NCBI GenBank assembly: GCA_947088865.1
Contig: CAMUHY010000009.1
Coordinates: 56,891 to 120,890 of the forward strand
From: an uncultured Eubacterium sp.
GTDB lineage: Bacteria; Bacillota; Clostridia; Lachnospirales; Lachnospiraceae
Direction of reading: 5' to 3'
Length of the DNA: 64,000 nucleotides
Below the pieces are notes generated by a model, which saw only the letters and a program-made list of their open reading frames with translations, had not been told where the DNA came from and searched no databases. Of the stretch, positions 35,216 through 44,353 are shown one piece after another (position 1 is the first letter of the stretch; the number at the start of each line of letters is the position of its first letter). A program made the position numbers and the translations under genes.

Positions 35216-35412
35216 TGGCAGCAAAAAAACAAGTGCCGCTTAGATTATCAGAAAGCCTATATAATGCGTTGGCACAATGGGCTGAAGATGATTTTCGTTC
35301 AGTTAATGGACAGATAGAATACTTGCTTACAGAATGTGTCAAACAGCGCAAAAAAGATGGCAAATATGTGTCCAAACAGATTGATGTTCCTCCTGAACTT
35401 GATATTCATTAA
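35215..35412 (+). CDS. Arc/CopG-like small ribbon-helix-helix protein
   Basis: A 65-residue protein. [35 protein letters not shown] fits a ribbon-helix-helix DNA-binding fold (one strand, two helices). It overlaps the SPFH gene by one base and probably accompanies it functionally; whether it binds DNA here is untested. Confidence 0.75.
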   Translation: MAAKKQVPLRLSESLYNALAQWAEDDFRSVNGQIEYLLTECVKQRKKDGKYVSKQIDVPPELDIH

Positions 35413-35444
35413 CAGTATATTAAAGGTGAAAGGAAATCAATATA

Positions 35445-36299
35445 ATGATGAAAACTAATGAAAATAGTGCATCAAAACATCTTTCTTTTGAGGTATTTCC
35501 TCCAAAAAAAGAAGGAGATTTTGAAGGTGCATACAAGATTGTAAGTGATTTGGCAAAATTAGAGCCAGAATTTATCAGTGTAACATATGGGGCAGGGGGA
35601 AGCATGTCTAAAAAAACAATTGATATTGCTTCTTATATACAAAATGAATTGAATGTACAAGCTATTGCACATATGACTTGTGTGGGAAGCACAAAAGAAG
35701 ATATTGATAAGCTTTGCAGTGAACTTGAAACACATAACATATATAATGTACTTGCACTGCGTGGTGATAGACCAAAAGATATGAGTGATGAACAGTATAA
35801 TAATCGTGAATTTATTTATGCAACAGACCTTATTGCACGATTAAAAGAAAAAACAGGACTTAAATTGTTAGGGGCATGTTATCCAGAAAAGCATTTTGAG
35901 GCAGCAAGCATAGAAGAAGATATTGCTCATATGAAAGAAAAACAGGATATGGGAGTAGAGGCTTTTATTACACAACTGTTTTTTGATAATAAGATATTTT
36001 ATCAATTTAGAGAATATACAGACAAAATAGGAATTACCGTTCCCATTCATGCGGGCATTATGCCAGTTACCAGTGCTAAACAAATCAATACATCCATTTC
36101 GTTGTCTGGTTCATCGGTGCCTAAAAAGCTGACGGATATTATAGCAAAATATGGAAGTTCACCAGAGGATATGTATAAGGCAGGAATTGATTATGCAATA
36201 GGACAAATTATTGATTTGCAAAAAAATGGTGTTGATGGAGTGCATATCTATACGATGAATAAGCCAGATATTGCAAGACAGATTGTGGAAGCTTGCTAA
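35445..36299 (+). CDS. metF: 5,10-methylenetetrahydrofolate reductase
   Basis: A 284-residue flavoprotein that makes 5-methyl-THF for methionine synthesis or the Wood-Ljungdahl pathway. SFEVFPPKKEGDFE at the start, FISVTYGAGGSM, HMTCVGST, NVLALRGDRP and the C-terminal GVDGVHIYTMN are classic. AAAGGA ribosome site; start could be either of two adjacent ATGs. No metH or SAM riboswitch is near. Confidence 0.95.
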   Translation: MMKTNENSASKHLSFEVFPPKKEGDFEGAYKIVSDLAKLEPEFISVTYGAGGSMSKKTIDIASYIQNELNVQAIAHMTCVGSTKEDIDKLCSELETHNIYNVLALRGDRPKDMSDEQYNNREFIYATDLIARLKEKTGLKLLGACYPEKHFEAASIEEDIAHMKEKQDMGVEAFITQLFFDNKIFYQFREYTDKIGITVPIHAGIMPVTSAKQINTSISLSGSSVPKKLTDIIAKYGSSPEDMYKAGIDYAIGQIIDLQKNGVDGVHIYTMNKPDIARQIVEAC

Positions 36300-36317
36300 G
36301 AATAATGGAGAACGATT

Positions 36318-36863
36318 ATGTTAGAGCGATATATTGGGCGACCAAATGATGAAACAGGTCGCATGGATAAAGAGATTCATGTATATAATATGTTAGATAA
36401 GCTTGGTGTTCTATATGAAAGAATAGACCATAAGCCAGCTATGACAATGGAAGTATGCAAAGATATAGAAGAATCGCTAGAGGCTGAAATATGTAAAAAT
36501 TTATTTTTATGCAACAGACAAGGTACAAAGTTTTATTTGCTTATGATGGCTAAAGATAAAAAATTTAAGACAAAAGAGCTTTCTTCTCAAATTCATTCAG
36601 CAAGATTATCCTTTGCAAGTGATGAAGATATGATGAAATATCTGAATATTACGCCTGGTTCAGTGAGCGTAATGGGGCTGTTAAATGATGTAAATCATGA
36701 TGTTTGCCTTCTTTTAGATGAAGATATCCTAAAAGGGGAATATATTGGGTGTCATCCATGTATCAATACTTCAAGTATACGATTAAAGACAAAGGATTTG
36801 CTTGATAAAATACTTCCATATTTAGGATATGCTCCAACGTTGGTTACATTGCTTGGAGAGTAA
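36318..36863 (+). CDS. YbaK/ProX-type aminoacyl-tRNA deacylase
   Basis: A 181-residue trans-editing enzyme related to the editing domain of prolyl-tRNA synthetase; members hydrolyse Ala-tRNAPro or similar. The motif FYLLMMAKDKKFKTKELSSQ holds the conserved lysine, and ITPGSVSVMGLLND and IGCHPCINTSSIRL complete the family pattern. It follows metF by 18 bp with GGAG and is convergent with the ThiE-like gene. Confidence 0.88.
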   Translation: MLERYIGRPNDETGRMDKEIHVYNMLDKLGVLYERIDHKPAMTMEVCKDIEESLEAEICKNLFLCNRQGTKFYLLMMAKDKKFKTKELSSQIHSARLSFASDEDMMKYLNITPGSVSVMGLLNDVNHDVCLLLDEDILKGEYIGCHPCINTSSIRLKTKDLLDKILPYLGYAPTLVTLLGE

Positions 36864-36872
36864 AGCAGGCGT

Positions 36873-37445
36873 TTAATGTTCCATAAAACCAGACATCATA
36901 CAGCCTCCTGCGGCACCACAAGATAATACTTCATTGATATTGTTAAATGAGATGCCCCCAATGGCATATACAGGCATATGGACAGTTTGAACAACCTCTT
37001 TAAGAAACGGTAATCCTTTTCCTGCAAGACCAGGCTTACAGTTTGTTTTATATATATTCCCAGCAAATATATAATGACAGCCAAATTGTTTGGCAAGAAG
37101 GGCTTGTTCAATAGAATGAACAGAAGTTCCCAGCATAGTAATTGAAGATAGCATATTGTCAGATGGAAGAATAGTTGACAATATAGAAATTGGCAAGTGA
37201 ATATAAGGATGTTCAAGGACATGCGCTGCTTCTGTATAGTTGTGCAGAATAAGCGTTGTGTCCTCTTTTTTGCATATTTGCAGAACATTTTTTGCTAATG
37301 CAATATATTCTTCTAAGGACAAGTCCTTTTCTCTTAGCACAATGGCTTTTGGGTGAAGCTGTGCGATATGTTTAATCTGCTGTAAATAATCTTCTTTTTT
37401 ACATAAATGACGATTGGTTATAGCAATAAAATGATTATAATTCAT
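36873..37445 (-). CDS. ThiE/TenI-family thiamine phosphate synthase-like protein
   Basis: A 190-residue TIM-barrel protein. IAITNRHLC at strand 1, AIVLREKDLSLEEY, LHNYTEAA, LGTSVHSIEQA, YIFAGNIYKTNCKPG and PVYAIGGISFNNI give the ThiE/TenI order. The short form lacking some ThiE substrate residues suggests TenI-like or a variant ThiE; other thi genes are absent nearby. Its 125-base leader is exceptional: a repeated MLRFGME motif, a 10-bp hairpin and a pseudoknot-type element in succession. No TPP riboswitch is visible. Confidence 0.82.
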   Translation of the reverse strand: MNYNHFIAITNRHLCKKEDYLQQIKHIAQLHPKAIVLREKDLSLEEYIALAKNVLQICKKEDTTLILHNYTEAAHVLEHPYIHLPISILSTILPSDNMLSSITMLGTSVHSIEQALLAKQFGCHYIFAGNIYKTNCKPGLAGKGLPFLKEVVQTVHMPVYAIGGISFNNINEVLSCGAAGGCMMSGFMEH

Positions 37446-37452
37446 AAAAATT

Positions 37453-37515
37453 CCTCATTTCTGCGCTGCTTTTTGCGCATAAGCAACTTTGTGTCAAGCA
37501 ACGCACAGACACAAA
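37453..37515 (-). promoter_or_regulatory. Pseudoknot-type 5' leader element, copy 4 (before ThiE-like gene)
   Basis: On the minus strand a perfect 8-bp hairpin (plus 37508-37515 and 37488-37495) has a loop with TGCGTTGCT (37497-37505). It pairs over nine positions, one G-U, with AGCAGCGCA (37462-37470), immediately before the ATGAGG ribosome site. Confidence 0.65.
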
Positions 37516-37520
37516 TTGTG

Positions 37521-37544
37521 GTGTGAAAAATTTATTTTTCACAC
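37521..37544. repeat. 10-bp palindromic hairpin in ThiE-like leader
   Basis: GTGTGAAAAATTTATTTTTCACAC is a 10-bp stem with a four-base loop. It lies between the MLRFGME motif and the pseudoknot element and lacks the T run of a terminator. Confidence 0.5.
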
Positions 37545-37570
37545 TAATCCTCCATTCCGAAGCGTAGCAT
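37544..37570 (-). repeat. Repeated leader motif (MLRFGME), copy 2
   Basis: Minus-strand short reading frame ATG CTA CGC TTC GGA ATG GAG GAT TAG. Twenty of its first 21 bases equal the ecfA1 leader at 12039-12059, the one difference being synonymous. The remaining gap to 37838 shows no gene. Confidence 0.5.
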
Positions 37571-37838
37571 AGGAATTGTGCAATAGAAAAAACTGTTAAA
37601 ATAATTGTAAAGTCAATTTCTATTACTGCATCAAGCCTTATTTATGATATTTAGTATAAATAGGCAGTAAATTGGTTTGTAGATAATAGTATAATACATT
37701 TTTGGTAATTATTGAATGAAAAAATAAATTGTGCTAAAATACTCACAGTTTTGTCAAAGTCTAAATGGCTTATGCTAAAGTGATAATAATGCTATTTGTA
37801 AATTTTTGCTAAAAGACATTTGAGAATAGGAGGAACAT

Positions 37839-38303
37839 ATGAAAAGGACAACGATTTGTTACATAGAAAAAGATAATCAATATCTTATGCTTTACCGAAA
37901 TAAGAAAAAGGAAGATTATAATAAAGAAAAATGGATTGGTGTGGGAGGAAAAATTGAGCCAGAAGAAACGCCAGAACAATGTATTCTTAGAGAAGTTAAG
38001 GAAGAAACTGGATTGACGCTTACAGCATATCAGTATAGGGGGATTATCCGTTTTACATTTGATTTGTGGGAAGATGAGGAGATGTATTTATATACAGCAA
38101 CGGAATTTGAGGGTGAATTAAATAAGGAATGTAATGAAGGTGAACTTGCATGGTTTCCAATAAGTGAAGTGATGAATTTAAATACATGGGAAGGTGATAG
38201 AATCTTTTTGCAAAAATTGATTGATGGAGAAATGAATATTGATTTGACACTGCATTATAAAGGGGATAACATCTTTTTGCAAAAGTTGATTGATGTAAAG
38301 TGA
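37839..38303 (+). CDS. Nudix hydrolase (MutT-like), with duplicated C-terminus
   Basis: A 154-residue nucleoside-diphosphate hydrolase. The Nudix box runs from GGKIEPEETPEQC to REVKEETGL (about residues 37-59), complete with the catalytic glutamates; 8-oxo-dGTP is a plausible substrate. After the normal end (WEGDRIFLQKLIDGE) the tail repeats GDNIFLQKLID, and the DNA shows a matching near-identical stretch, so a short tandem duplication has extended the gene. GGAGG ribosome site. Confidence 0.88.
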   Translation: MKRTTICYIEKDNQYLMLYRNKKKEDYNKEKWIGVGGKIEPEETPEQCILREVKEETGLTLTAYQYRGIIRFTFDLWEDEEMYLYTATEFEGELNKECNEGELAWFPISEVMNLNTWEGDRIFLQKLIDGEMNIDLTLHYKGDNIFLQKLIDVK

Positions 38304-38432
38304 TATTTTTATTGCTTAAAAAGCAGTATAAAAATACAAAAGTTGATATATATTTATAATATTTTTTAATTTTTATATAAATTAAAATTGTACAGTTATC
38401 AAAGGTTTATTAGTATGGAAATGAGGATTAAA

Positions 38433-39764
38433 ATGTTATTTAGCGGAAGAGATTTAAGAAAGTTAATTATACCTTTAATATTTGAACAGTTATTAGCAGT
38501 CAGTGTTGGATTAGTTGATGTGCTTATGGTGTCGCAGTCTGGAGAAGCGGCAATTTCCGGCGTTGCGCTTGTCGATAATATTAATCGGTTAATTATTCAA
38601 GTTATGGCGGCGCTTTCTACGGGTGGTGCGGTGGTTTGCAGCCAGTTTATAGGAAAAGGCAAAAAAGAGGATTCAAGAAAAGCAGGCGCACAATTAGAGA
38701 CCGTGTTATTTATCTTTTCCGTGATTATGACATTGCTTTCAGTCACTTGCACAAGACCTCTTTTAGGTGTTATTTTTGGAAAAGTTGAAGAGAGCGTTAT
38801 GGAATGTGCCGTTCTTTACTTTGTAGTGACATCTATATCGTATCCATTTCTTGGCGCTTACAATGCAGGCGCTGCTATTTTTAGAAGTGTTGGCAACAGT
38901 AAGATAAGTATGGAAATTAGTATTTTAATGAATCTTATCAATGTTGGTGCAAATGCTTTATTTGTGTTTGTATTTCAATGGGGTGTATTTGGGGTGGCTT
39001 TTGCAACATTACTCTCAAGGATAACGGCAGGTGTTGTGATGACTGCATTTGTATTAAGCCGTAAAAATTCTGTGAAAATAGAAAATATTTCAGAATTGAA
39101 ACCAATAGGAAGTATTATAAAGAAAATTTTGACTATCGGTATACCAAGCGGCATTGAAAATGGTATGTTTCAGATTGGTAAACTTTCCGTTACAAGTATG
39201 GTTTCTACGTTTGGAACAGCATCGATAGCCGCTAATTCAGTAGGATATACGATCATTGATTTTGCCAATATTCCAGGAAGCGCTATGGGATTGGCATTAA
39301 TTACAGTTGTTGGACGATGTATAGGCGCTGGTGATAAAGAACAGGCAAAAATGTATACGAAAAAGGTAATTAAATTTGCTTATATTGGAGATTGGGTATG
39401 TAATATTGTACTATTTTTGGGAGCGGGATTTTTTGCAAATTGGTTTAATTTGTCACCGGAAGCCCATAAAATAGCAGTGGATGTTCTCCGTGCTTTCAGT
39501 ATAACATCTTTATTTATATGGCCATTATCATTTACTTTGTCAAATTCGCTTCGTGCGGCAGGAGATGTCAATTTTACAATGACAGTAAGCATTGCTTCTA
39601 TGTGGATATTCCGTGTTGGAAGTAGTTATCTGTTTGGCGTTGTGTTCGGAATGGGCGTGCTTGGCGTCTGGATAGGTATGTTTATAGACTGGGCGGCAAG
39701 GTCTGTTATGTTTGTATGGCGATTTGCAAGTGGACGATGGTTAAATAAAAAATCGCTGGCGTAA
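38433..39764 (+). CDS. MATE family efflux protein
   Basis: A 12-span multidrug and toxin extrusion transporter of 443 residues. MLFSGRDLRKLIIPLIFEQL is the standard N-terminus, followed by GLVDVLMVSQSGEAAISGVAL. The ATG at 38433 follows GAGG by six bases; upstream in-frame starts (ATG 38415, TTG 38388) are less convincing. It exports cationic compounds using a Na+ or H+ gradient. Related open-ended genes lie downstream, but co-transcription is uncertain. Confidence 0.9.
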   Translation: MLFSGRDLRKLIIPLIFEQLLAVSVGLVDVLMVSQSGEAAISGVALVDNINRLIIQVMAALSTGGAVVCSQFIGKGKKEDSRKAGAQLETVLFIFSVIMTLLSVTCTRPLLGVIFGKVEESVMECAVLYFVVTSISYPFLGAYNAGAAIFRSVGNSKISMEISILMNLINVGANALFVFVFQWGVFGVAFATLLSRITAGVVMTAFVLSRKNSVKIENISELKPIGSIIKKILTIGIPSGIENGMFQIGKLSVTSMVSTFGTASIAANSVGYTIIDFANIPGSAMGLALITVVGRCIGAGDKEQAKMYTKKVIKFAYIGDWVCNIVLFLGAGFFANWFNLSPEAHKIAVDVLRAFSITSLFIWPLSFTLSNSLRAAGDVNFTMTVSIASMWIFRVGSSYLFGVVFGMGVLGVWIGMFIDWAARSVMFVWRFASGRWLNKKSLA

Positions 39765-39803
39765 AAAAGCTATAAAAAATCAGTTGCAGTGTGGAGGTTA
39801 ATT

Positions 39804-40952
39804 ATGATAAAAAAAGAAATCAATGAAATAAAATCTCTTTTTAATATTGAGGATTGTGGAATATGCAAAATAGCTTGTTGTTATGTAAATGGTGAAAAAG
39901 AAAAAGTAACAAAATTTACAGAAACTTTTTTGAATTTGCCAGAAGAAGAACAACATAAGTATTTTGATATTTTTAGAAAAACACTTTCTGGAACACAGGG
40001 AAAAAATTTGCTGGATATGAAATTTAATTTGTCAGCATATGGAGAAGGCGGCGCGCAAGCGATGCTTATGGAACTTAAAAATACTGGTTTAGAAGATGAA
40101 AAGCTCCTTGATTTGTTTTATGATAAAATTATTAAGTCCTATAATTATCCGGGTAACTATATTATTATTTTAATTAATCAAACATATGATATACCTGGAA
40201 AGACAACCGACGGCATTGCTATGGAAGATGCTTCGGATGAAATTTATAATTATATATTATGCAGTATATGTCATGTTACATTGTCAAAACCAGGACTTGG
40301 CTATAATGAAGAAGAAAATACATTCCACAATCAAAGACAGTTTCATATGATTGATTTGCCAGATATTGGATTTTTGTTTCCAGCGTTTAATGATAGAAGC
40401 GAAGATAGAGATATTGTTCTTTATTATACAAAGGACATTAATAATTTTCAGACAGAGTTTATATCATACATATTAGACAGTCAAATTCCACTTCCAGCAG
40501 GAAGTCAGAAAGAGACATTTCAAACGTTAGTAACAGAAACGCTTGGCGAGGAGTGTGATTATAAGACTATAAAAAATATACATGAAAATTTAAATGAGAT
40601 GATACAGCAACAAAAAGATGAGCCAGAACCGGCTGTATTAGATAGAAATTCAGCAAGGCAGCTATTAGAAAAAAGCGGTGTAAAGGAAGAAAAACTGGAA
40701 CATTTTGAAGAACAGTTTGATAATGCGGCGGGCGAGAGCGGTAAGCTTTTGGCAACAAATGTTGCAGAGATAAGAAAATTTGAAGTGAAAACGCCAGATA
40801 TTGTAGTAAAAATTAATCCATCAAAGACAGACCTTGTAAAAACAATGGTTATTGAAGATAAACAATGTCTTGTTATTGAGATAGACGAGCGGTTAGAGGT
40901 AAATGGAATTTCAGTAAATCCATATACAGGTGAGGTTATAGAGCATGAATAA
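39804..40952 (+). CDS. DUF4317 family protein
   Basis: A 382-residue protein of the DUF4317 family, common in Lachnospiraceae and of unknown function. IKSLFNIEDCGICKIACCYVNGEKEK at the start and PGNYIIILINQTYDIPGKTTDG with a mid-protein ILCSICHVTLSKPGLGYN are characteristic. The start at 39804 has GGAGG; an upstream GTG is unlikely. Its end overlaps the TtcA-like gene by 8 bp, implying coupled translation and perhaps a shared role. Confidence 0.85.
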   Translation: MIKKEINEIKSLFNIEDCGICKIACCYVNGEKEKVTKFTETFLNLPEEEQHKYFDIFRKTLSGTQGKNLLDMKFNLSAYGEGGAQAMLMELKNTGLEDEKLLDLFYDKIIKSYNYPGNYIIILINQTYDIPGKTTDGIAMEDASDEIYNYILCSICHVTLSKPGLGYNEEENTFHNQRQFHMIDLPDIGFLFPAFNDRSEDRDIVLYYTKDINNFQTEFISYILDSQIPLPAGSQKETFQTLVTETLGEECDYKTIKNIHENLNEMIQQQKDEPEPAVLDRNSARQLLEKSGVKEEKLEHFEEQFDNAAGESGKLLATNVAEIRKFEVKTPDIVVKINPSKTDLVKTMVIEDKQCLVIEIDERLEVNGISVNPYTGEVIEHE

Positions 40953-41766
40953 AGTCCAAGACAGTATTATGAAAAAGTTTAGAAAAGCAATATGGAGACC
41001 TTTTATACATGCTGTTAAGGATTATAAACTGCTTGAAGAACATGACCATATATGTGTCTGTATCTCTGGAGGCAAAGATTCGATGCTTTTGGCAAAGCTT
41101 ATGCAGATGCTTCACCGATTTAGTGACTTTCCATTTGAAGTAACATATCTGGTTATGGACCCGGGATATAATCCATTAAACAGAGAAAAAATTGAGGAAA
41201 ATGCAAAATTACTGGAGATACCTATCACTATTTTTGAGACACAAATTTTTGATATCACATTTCAAACAGAAAAATCACCATGCTATCTGTGTGCCAGAAT
41301 GAGACGAGGGAATTTGTATGCGAAAGCAAAGGAGCTTGGGTGTAATAAGATAGCACTGGGTCATCATTTTAGTGATGTGATTGAGACAACTCTTATGGGT
41401 ATGTTGTATGGGGCGCAATTGCAGGCAATGCTACCCAAACTGCACAGTCAAAATTTTGAGGGAATGGAACTTATCAGACCATTGTATAGAATACATGAAG
41501 ATGATATTATTGCATGGCGCGATTATAACCATCTTACATTTATTCAGTGTGCTTGTCGATTTACAGAAAGTATGACGGTTGGCACGCATGGAGACAGTAA
41601 TTCTAAACGTATGGAAACAAAAGAAATTATTAAGGGCATGAAAAAAATAAATCCAAATGTTGAAATGAATATTTTTAATAGTTTACATAATGTAAATTTG
41701 GATACGTTTTTAGAATATAAGTCCAATGGGGAAAGACATTCTTTTTTGGAAAATTGGAATATGTAA
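40945..41766 (+). CDS. TtcA-family tRNA thiolation-like ATP-PPase
   Basis: A 273-residue PP-loop enzyme. The ATP-pyrophosphatase motif is CISGGKDSMLL, and CYLCARMRRG supplies the CxxC pair that holds an iron-sulfur cluster in TtcA. ALGHHFSDVIETTLMG is also typical. TtcA adds sulfur to cytidine 32 of tRNA; the Firmicutes branch may differ. It overlaps the DUF4317 gene. Confidence 0.86.
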   Translation: MNKVQDSIMKKFRKAIWRPFIHAVKDYKLLEEHDHICVCISGGKDSMLLAKLMQMLHRFSDFPFEVTYLVMDPGYNPLNREKIEENAKLLEIPITIFETQIFDITFQTEKSPCYLCARMRRGNLYAKAKELGCNKIALGHHFSDVIETTLMGMLYGAQLQAMLPKLHSQNFEGMELIRPLYRIHEDDIIAWRDYNHLTFIQCACRFTESMTVGTHGDSNSKRMETKEIIKGMKKINPNVEMNIFNSLHNVNLDTFLEYKSNGERHSFLENWNM

Positions 41767-41865
41767 CAAATTGGAGAATATATATAAAGTATATAAGAAA
41801 TAATCTATCTCCATTTGAAATCCTTATAATATGTTGTTTATAAACAAACTATTGTAAGGGAGAGT

Positions 41866-41898
41866 AGCCAGAAGGATTTTCCTTTTGGCTATTTTTAA
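41866..41898 (+). terminator. Rho-independent terminator
   Basis: TAGCCAGAAGGA pairs with TCCTTTTGGCTA (one mismatch), followed by a T-rich tail. Confidence 0.7.
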
Positions 41899-41901
41899 TC
41901 T

Positions 41902-41996
41902 TATCAGGGAAATGTCTCAATTTAACGCCACAGAGGCATAAGTGAAAACATGCTTGCACTATATTTGCCTTGCTTTTGCTAAACCAAGTGTGGCAT
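41902..41996 (+). repeat. Degenerate multi-hairpin repeat, probable relic
   Basis: TTATCAGGGAAATGTCTCAATTT and GAGGCATAAGTG align with the 5' part of the full repeats (TTATCAAGAAAGT..., AAGGCATAAGT). GCCACA/TGTGGC closes the segment. The terminal module is missing. Confidence 0.35.
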
Positions 41997-42046
41997 AATT
42001 ATAAGTAGTAGTAAACGTATGAGTAAATATATAAGGGGGATTTTAT

Positions 42047-44191
42047 ATGGAAACAAAGGAGGACAAGATAAACCATAGTTTAGTTGTAGGATGGCTCGTG
42101 ATAGTTACTGTTTTATTAATATCTTATTTGGGTGAGGTTATTAAAGGAGAACGAACAATTACATATCTTTTTATTTTTATGATAGTAACAGTTATTCCAG
42201 CAGTGACTGCTTATATCTTATATTTAAAAAATCATTCTATGAATGGATTAAGATATTATATTGTGACAGGATATTTTTTGATGTATCTGTTTTGTATGAT
42301 TACAGGAAGCACCAATATGGTATTTTCTTATATCCTTCCAATGTTGTCTTTTTTGGTTTTGTATCATCAGCCTAAGTTAATATTATATACAGGAATTGCA
42401 TCTGTTTTAATTAATATTGTATCGATTGCTATTAAGATTGTTAATGGAGAGATGACAATATCCAACAGTAAAGATGCTGAAATTCAGATAGCTTTATTAT
42501 CTCTTTGTTTTGTGGGGTCTTATGTAGCAACAAAATTGTATGATAATATTACAAAGGAAAACTTAGAGTATACACAGATGCTCAATGAAAAAAATAATGA
42601 AATTCAAAAAATGACATTTCAAGCTATTGAGACGATTGCAAATACAATTGATGCAAAGGATACTTATACACAAGGACATTCATACCGAGTGGCAGAATAT
42701 TCTGCTGCCATAGCAAAATCGCTGGGGCTTAGTGAAGAACGAGTCAATAATATACATTTTATTGCACTGCTTCATGATATTGGCAAGATTGGCGTTCCAG
42801 ATTCGGTTTTAAATAAACCTGGAAGACTCACAAATGAAGAGTATATGCTGATGAAGCAGCATACGGTTATAGGCGGGGAAATATTAAAGGATATTAAGGT
42901 TTTGCCAGATTTGGATATAGGGGCAAAATATCACCATGAACGATATGATGGAAAAGGATATCCAGATGGACTTTTAGGAAATAAAATTCCATATGTAGCA
43001 AGAATTATAGCCGTTGCCGATGCGTATGATGCCATGACCACCAATAGAGTATATAGAAAACATTTAAGCAAAGAGATTGTTTTAAATGAGTTGGAACATG
43101 GAAAAGGAACACAGTTTGACCCAGAAATTTGCAATGCTATGATTGAGCTTATAAAAAATAATAAACTTGATGATGTACAAGCACATGAGGATGAAAATAA
43201 TATTGATGATGCGATACTTATTCTTAGCCGTGTTATGGAAAAGAATGAAGAAATTTCAGCAAAACGAGCCGATTTAGACGAATTGACAGGTATTTACAGC
43301 CGTAATTGCGGCGAGCGTATGTTAAAAGAATTGGTTAGTAAAAAAACAGGTTGTCTTATGATTTTTGACTTAGACCGTTTTCGTCTGCTGAATGAAAAGT
43401 TGGGATTTATAAAAGGTGATTTTTTCTTAAAAGAAACAGTTGAGTGCATAAAAAGCCTTAAAGAAGATATTATTATTTCAAGGTTTGGAAGTGATGAATT
43501 TGTGACATTTTTTGCAGGTGTTGTCTTAGAGGAAGATATCTGTGCTATTACAAATGAATTTTTTGATAAGATACATAAACGTATAGAACAAAATCAAGAT
43601 TTGCAGGGGTTATCTGTATCTGTTGGTGTTGCCATAAGAAATATAGATGAAATTTCCTTTTCAAGATTATTTCAAAATGCAGATAAAGCTTTGTATCATT
43701 CTAAGCAGCAAGGCGGCGGAAGTTATTATATATACAGCGAGAGCAATTTAATAAATAAATCAGATAACACAAATGTAGATTTTGAAAGATTGTTAAAGTG
43801 GTTAAGAGATGCGGAACAACATAATGATTTGCCAAAGTCAACCTTTCAAGAGGTTATGGATATATATGATGATATTCGCAAAAATATGACAAAATGGGAA
43901 AATCATATGCAGATTGTCTTGTTTACACTGCTCACAAATGCAGGTAAAAAAGTAATACCAGAGGAGACAGACCGGGCAATGGATATTTTAGAGAGGGCTA
44001 TTGCTTATGCTGTTCCAGTTAAGGGAATGGTGAATAAATTTAGCAATACACAAAGAATTGTGATGCTTCAATGTGATGATAAACGTCAAAGTACAGCGGT
44101 AGTTGAGCATATTCTTCTTGAATTTTATAAAATGTATGACCAAAAGGGTATTTATATACATTATGATTTTGCTGATTTAACAGATATGTAA
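42047..44191 (+). CDS. HD-GYP and GGDEF domain membrane protein
   Basis: A 714-residue signalling protein. Six or so membrane spans (about 15-185), an HD-GYP phosphodiesterase domain (about 200-375) with HSYRVAEYS, LLHDIGKIGVPD, HHERYDGKGYPDGL and VADAYDAMTT, a GGDEF domain (about 405-565) with DELTGIYSRNCG and a GSDEF signature, and a C-terminal helical extension of about 140 residues of unknown role. The HD-GYP half should degrade c-di-GMP; the variant GSDEF may or may not be active. A GGGGG ribosome site precedes it. Confidence 0.9.
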   Translation: METKEDKINHSLVVGWLVIVTVLLISYLGEVIKGERTITYLFIFMIVTVIPAVTAYILYLKNHSMNGLRYYIVTGYFLMYLFCMITGSTNMVFSYILPMLSFLVLYHQPKLILYTGIASVLINIVSIAIKIVNGEMTISNSKDAEIQIALLSLCFVGSYVATKLYDNITKENLEYTQMLNEKNNEIQKMTFQAIETIANTIDAKDTYTQGHSYRVAEYSAAIAKSLGLSEERVNNIHFIALLHDIGKIGVPDSVLNKPGRLTNEEYMLMKQHTVIGGEILKDIKVLPDLDIGAKYHHERYDGKGYPDGLLGNKIPYVARIIAVADAYDAMTTNRVYRKHLSKEIVLNELEHGKGTQFDPEICNAMIELIKNNKLDDVQAHEDENNIDDAILILSRVMEKNEEISAKRADLDELTGIYSRNCGERMLKELVSKKTGCLMIFDLDRFRLLNEKLGFIKGDFFLKETVECIKSLKEDIIISRFGSDEFVTFFAGVVLEEDICAITNEFFDKIHKRIEQNQDLQGLSVSVGVAIRNIDEISFSRLFQNADKALYHSKQQGGGSYYIYSESNLINKSDNTNVDFERLLKWLRDAEQHNDLPKSTFQEVMDIYDDIRKNMTKWENHMQIVLFTLLTNAGKKVIPEETDRAMDILERAIAYAVPVKGMVNKFSNTQRIVMLQCDDKRQSTAVVEHILLEFYKMYDQKGIYIHYDFADLTDM

Positions 44192-44244
44192 ATATTTATA
44201 GGTTATTATACGGAAAAATGATAATAAAAATAGAGTATATTTTC

Positions 44245-44346
44245 ACCTCATTAGAAAAACTTAAATTTCTTATGTGAAAAAATGAAACAAGGCGGTAATG
44301 AGGTTGTAAGCAAGTAATAAAGCGGATTGGAAATATTTGTTTAACT
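44245..44346 (+). repeat. Multi-hairpin intergenic repeat, shortened copy
   Basis: ACCTCATT (44245-44252) pairs with AATGAGGT (44297-44304) as the enclosing stem, then comes the tail module TGTAAGCAAGTAATAAAGCGGATTGGAAATATTTGTT. The inner hairpins of full copies are replaced. Confidence 0.55.
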
Positions 44347-44353
44347 TGTGAAT

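Noticed and set aside
37446-37838. TPP riboswitch expected before a ThiE-like gene
   Set aside because: The conserved CTGAGA and ACCTGATCT-type blocks are absent on the minus strand; the leader instead has the pseudoknot element.
41899-42046. c-di-GMP riboswitch before the HD-GYP gene
   Set aside because: The GEMM consensus, including its GAAA tetraloop and CACGCACAGGGC-like core, is not present; the segment aligns better with the repeat family.
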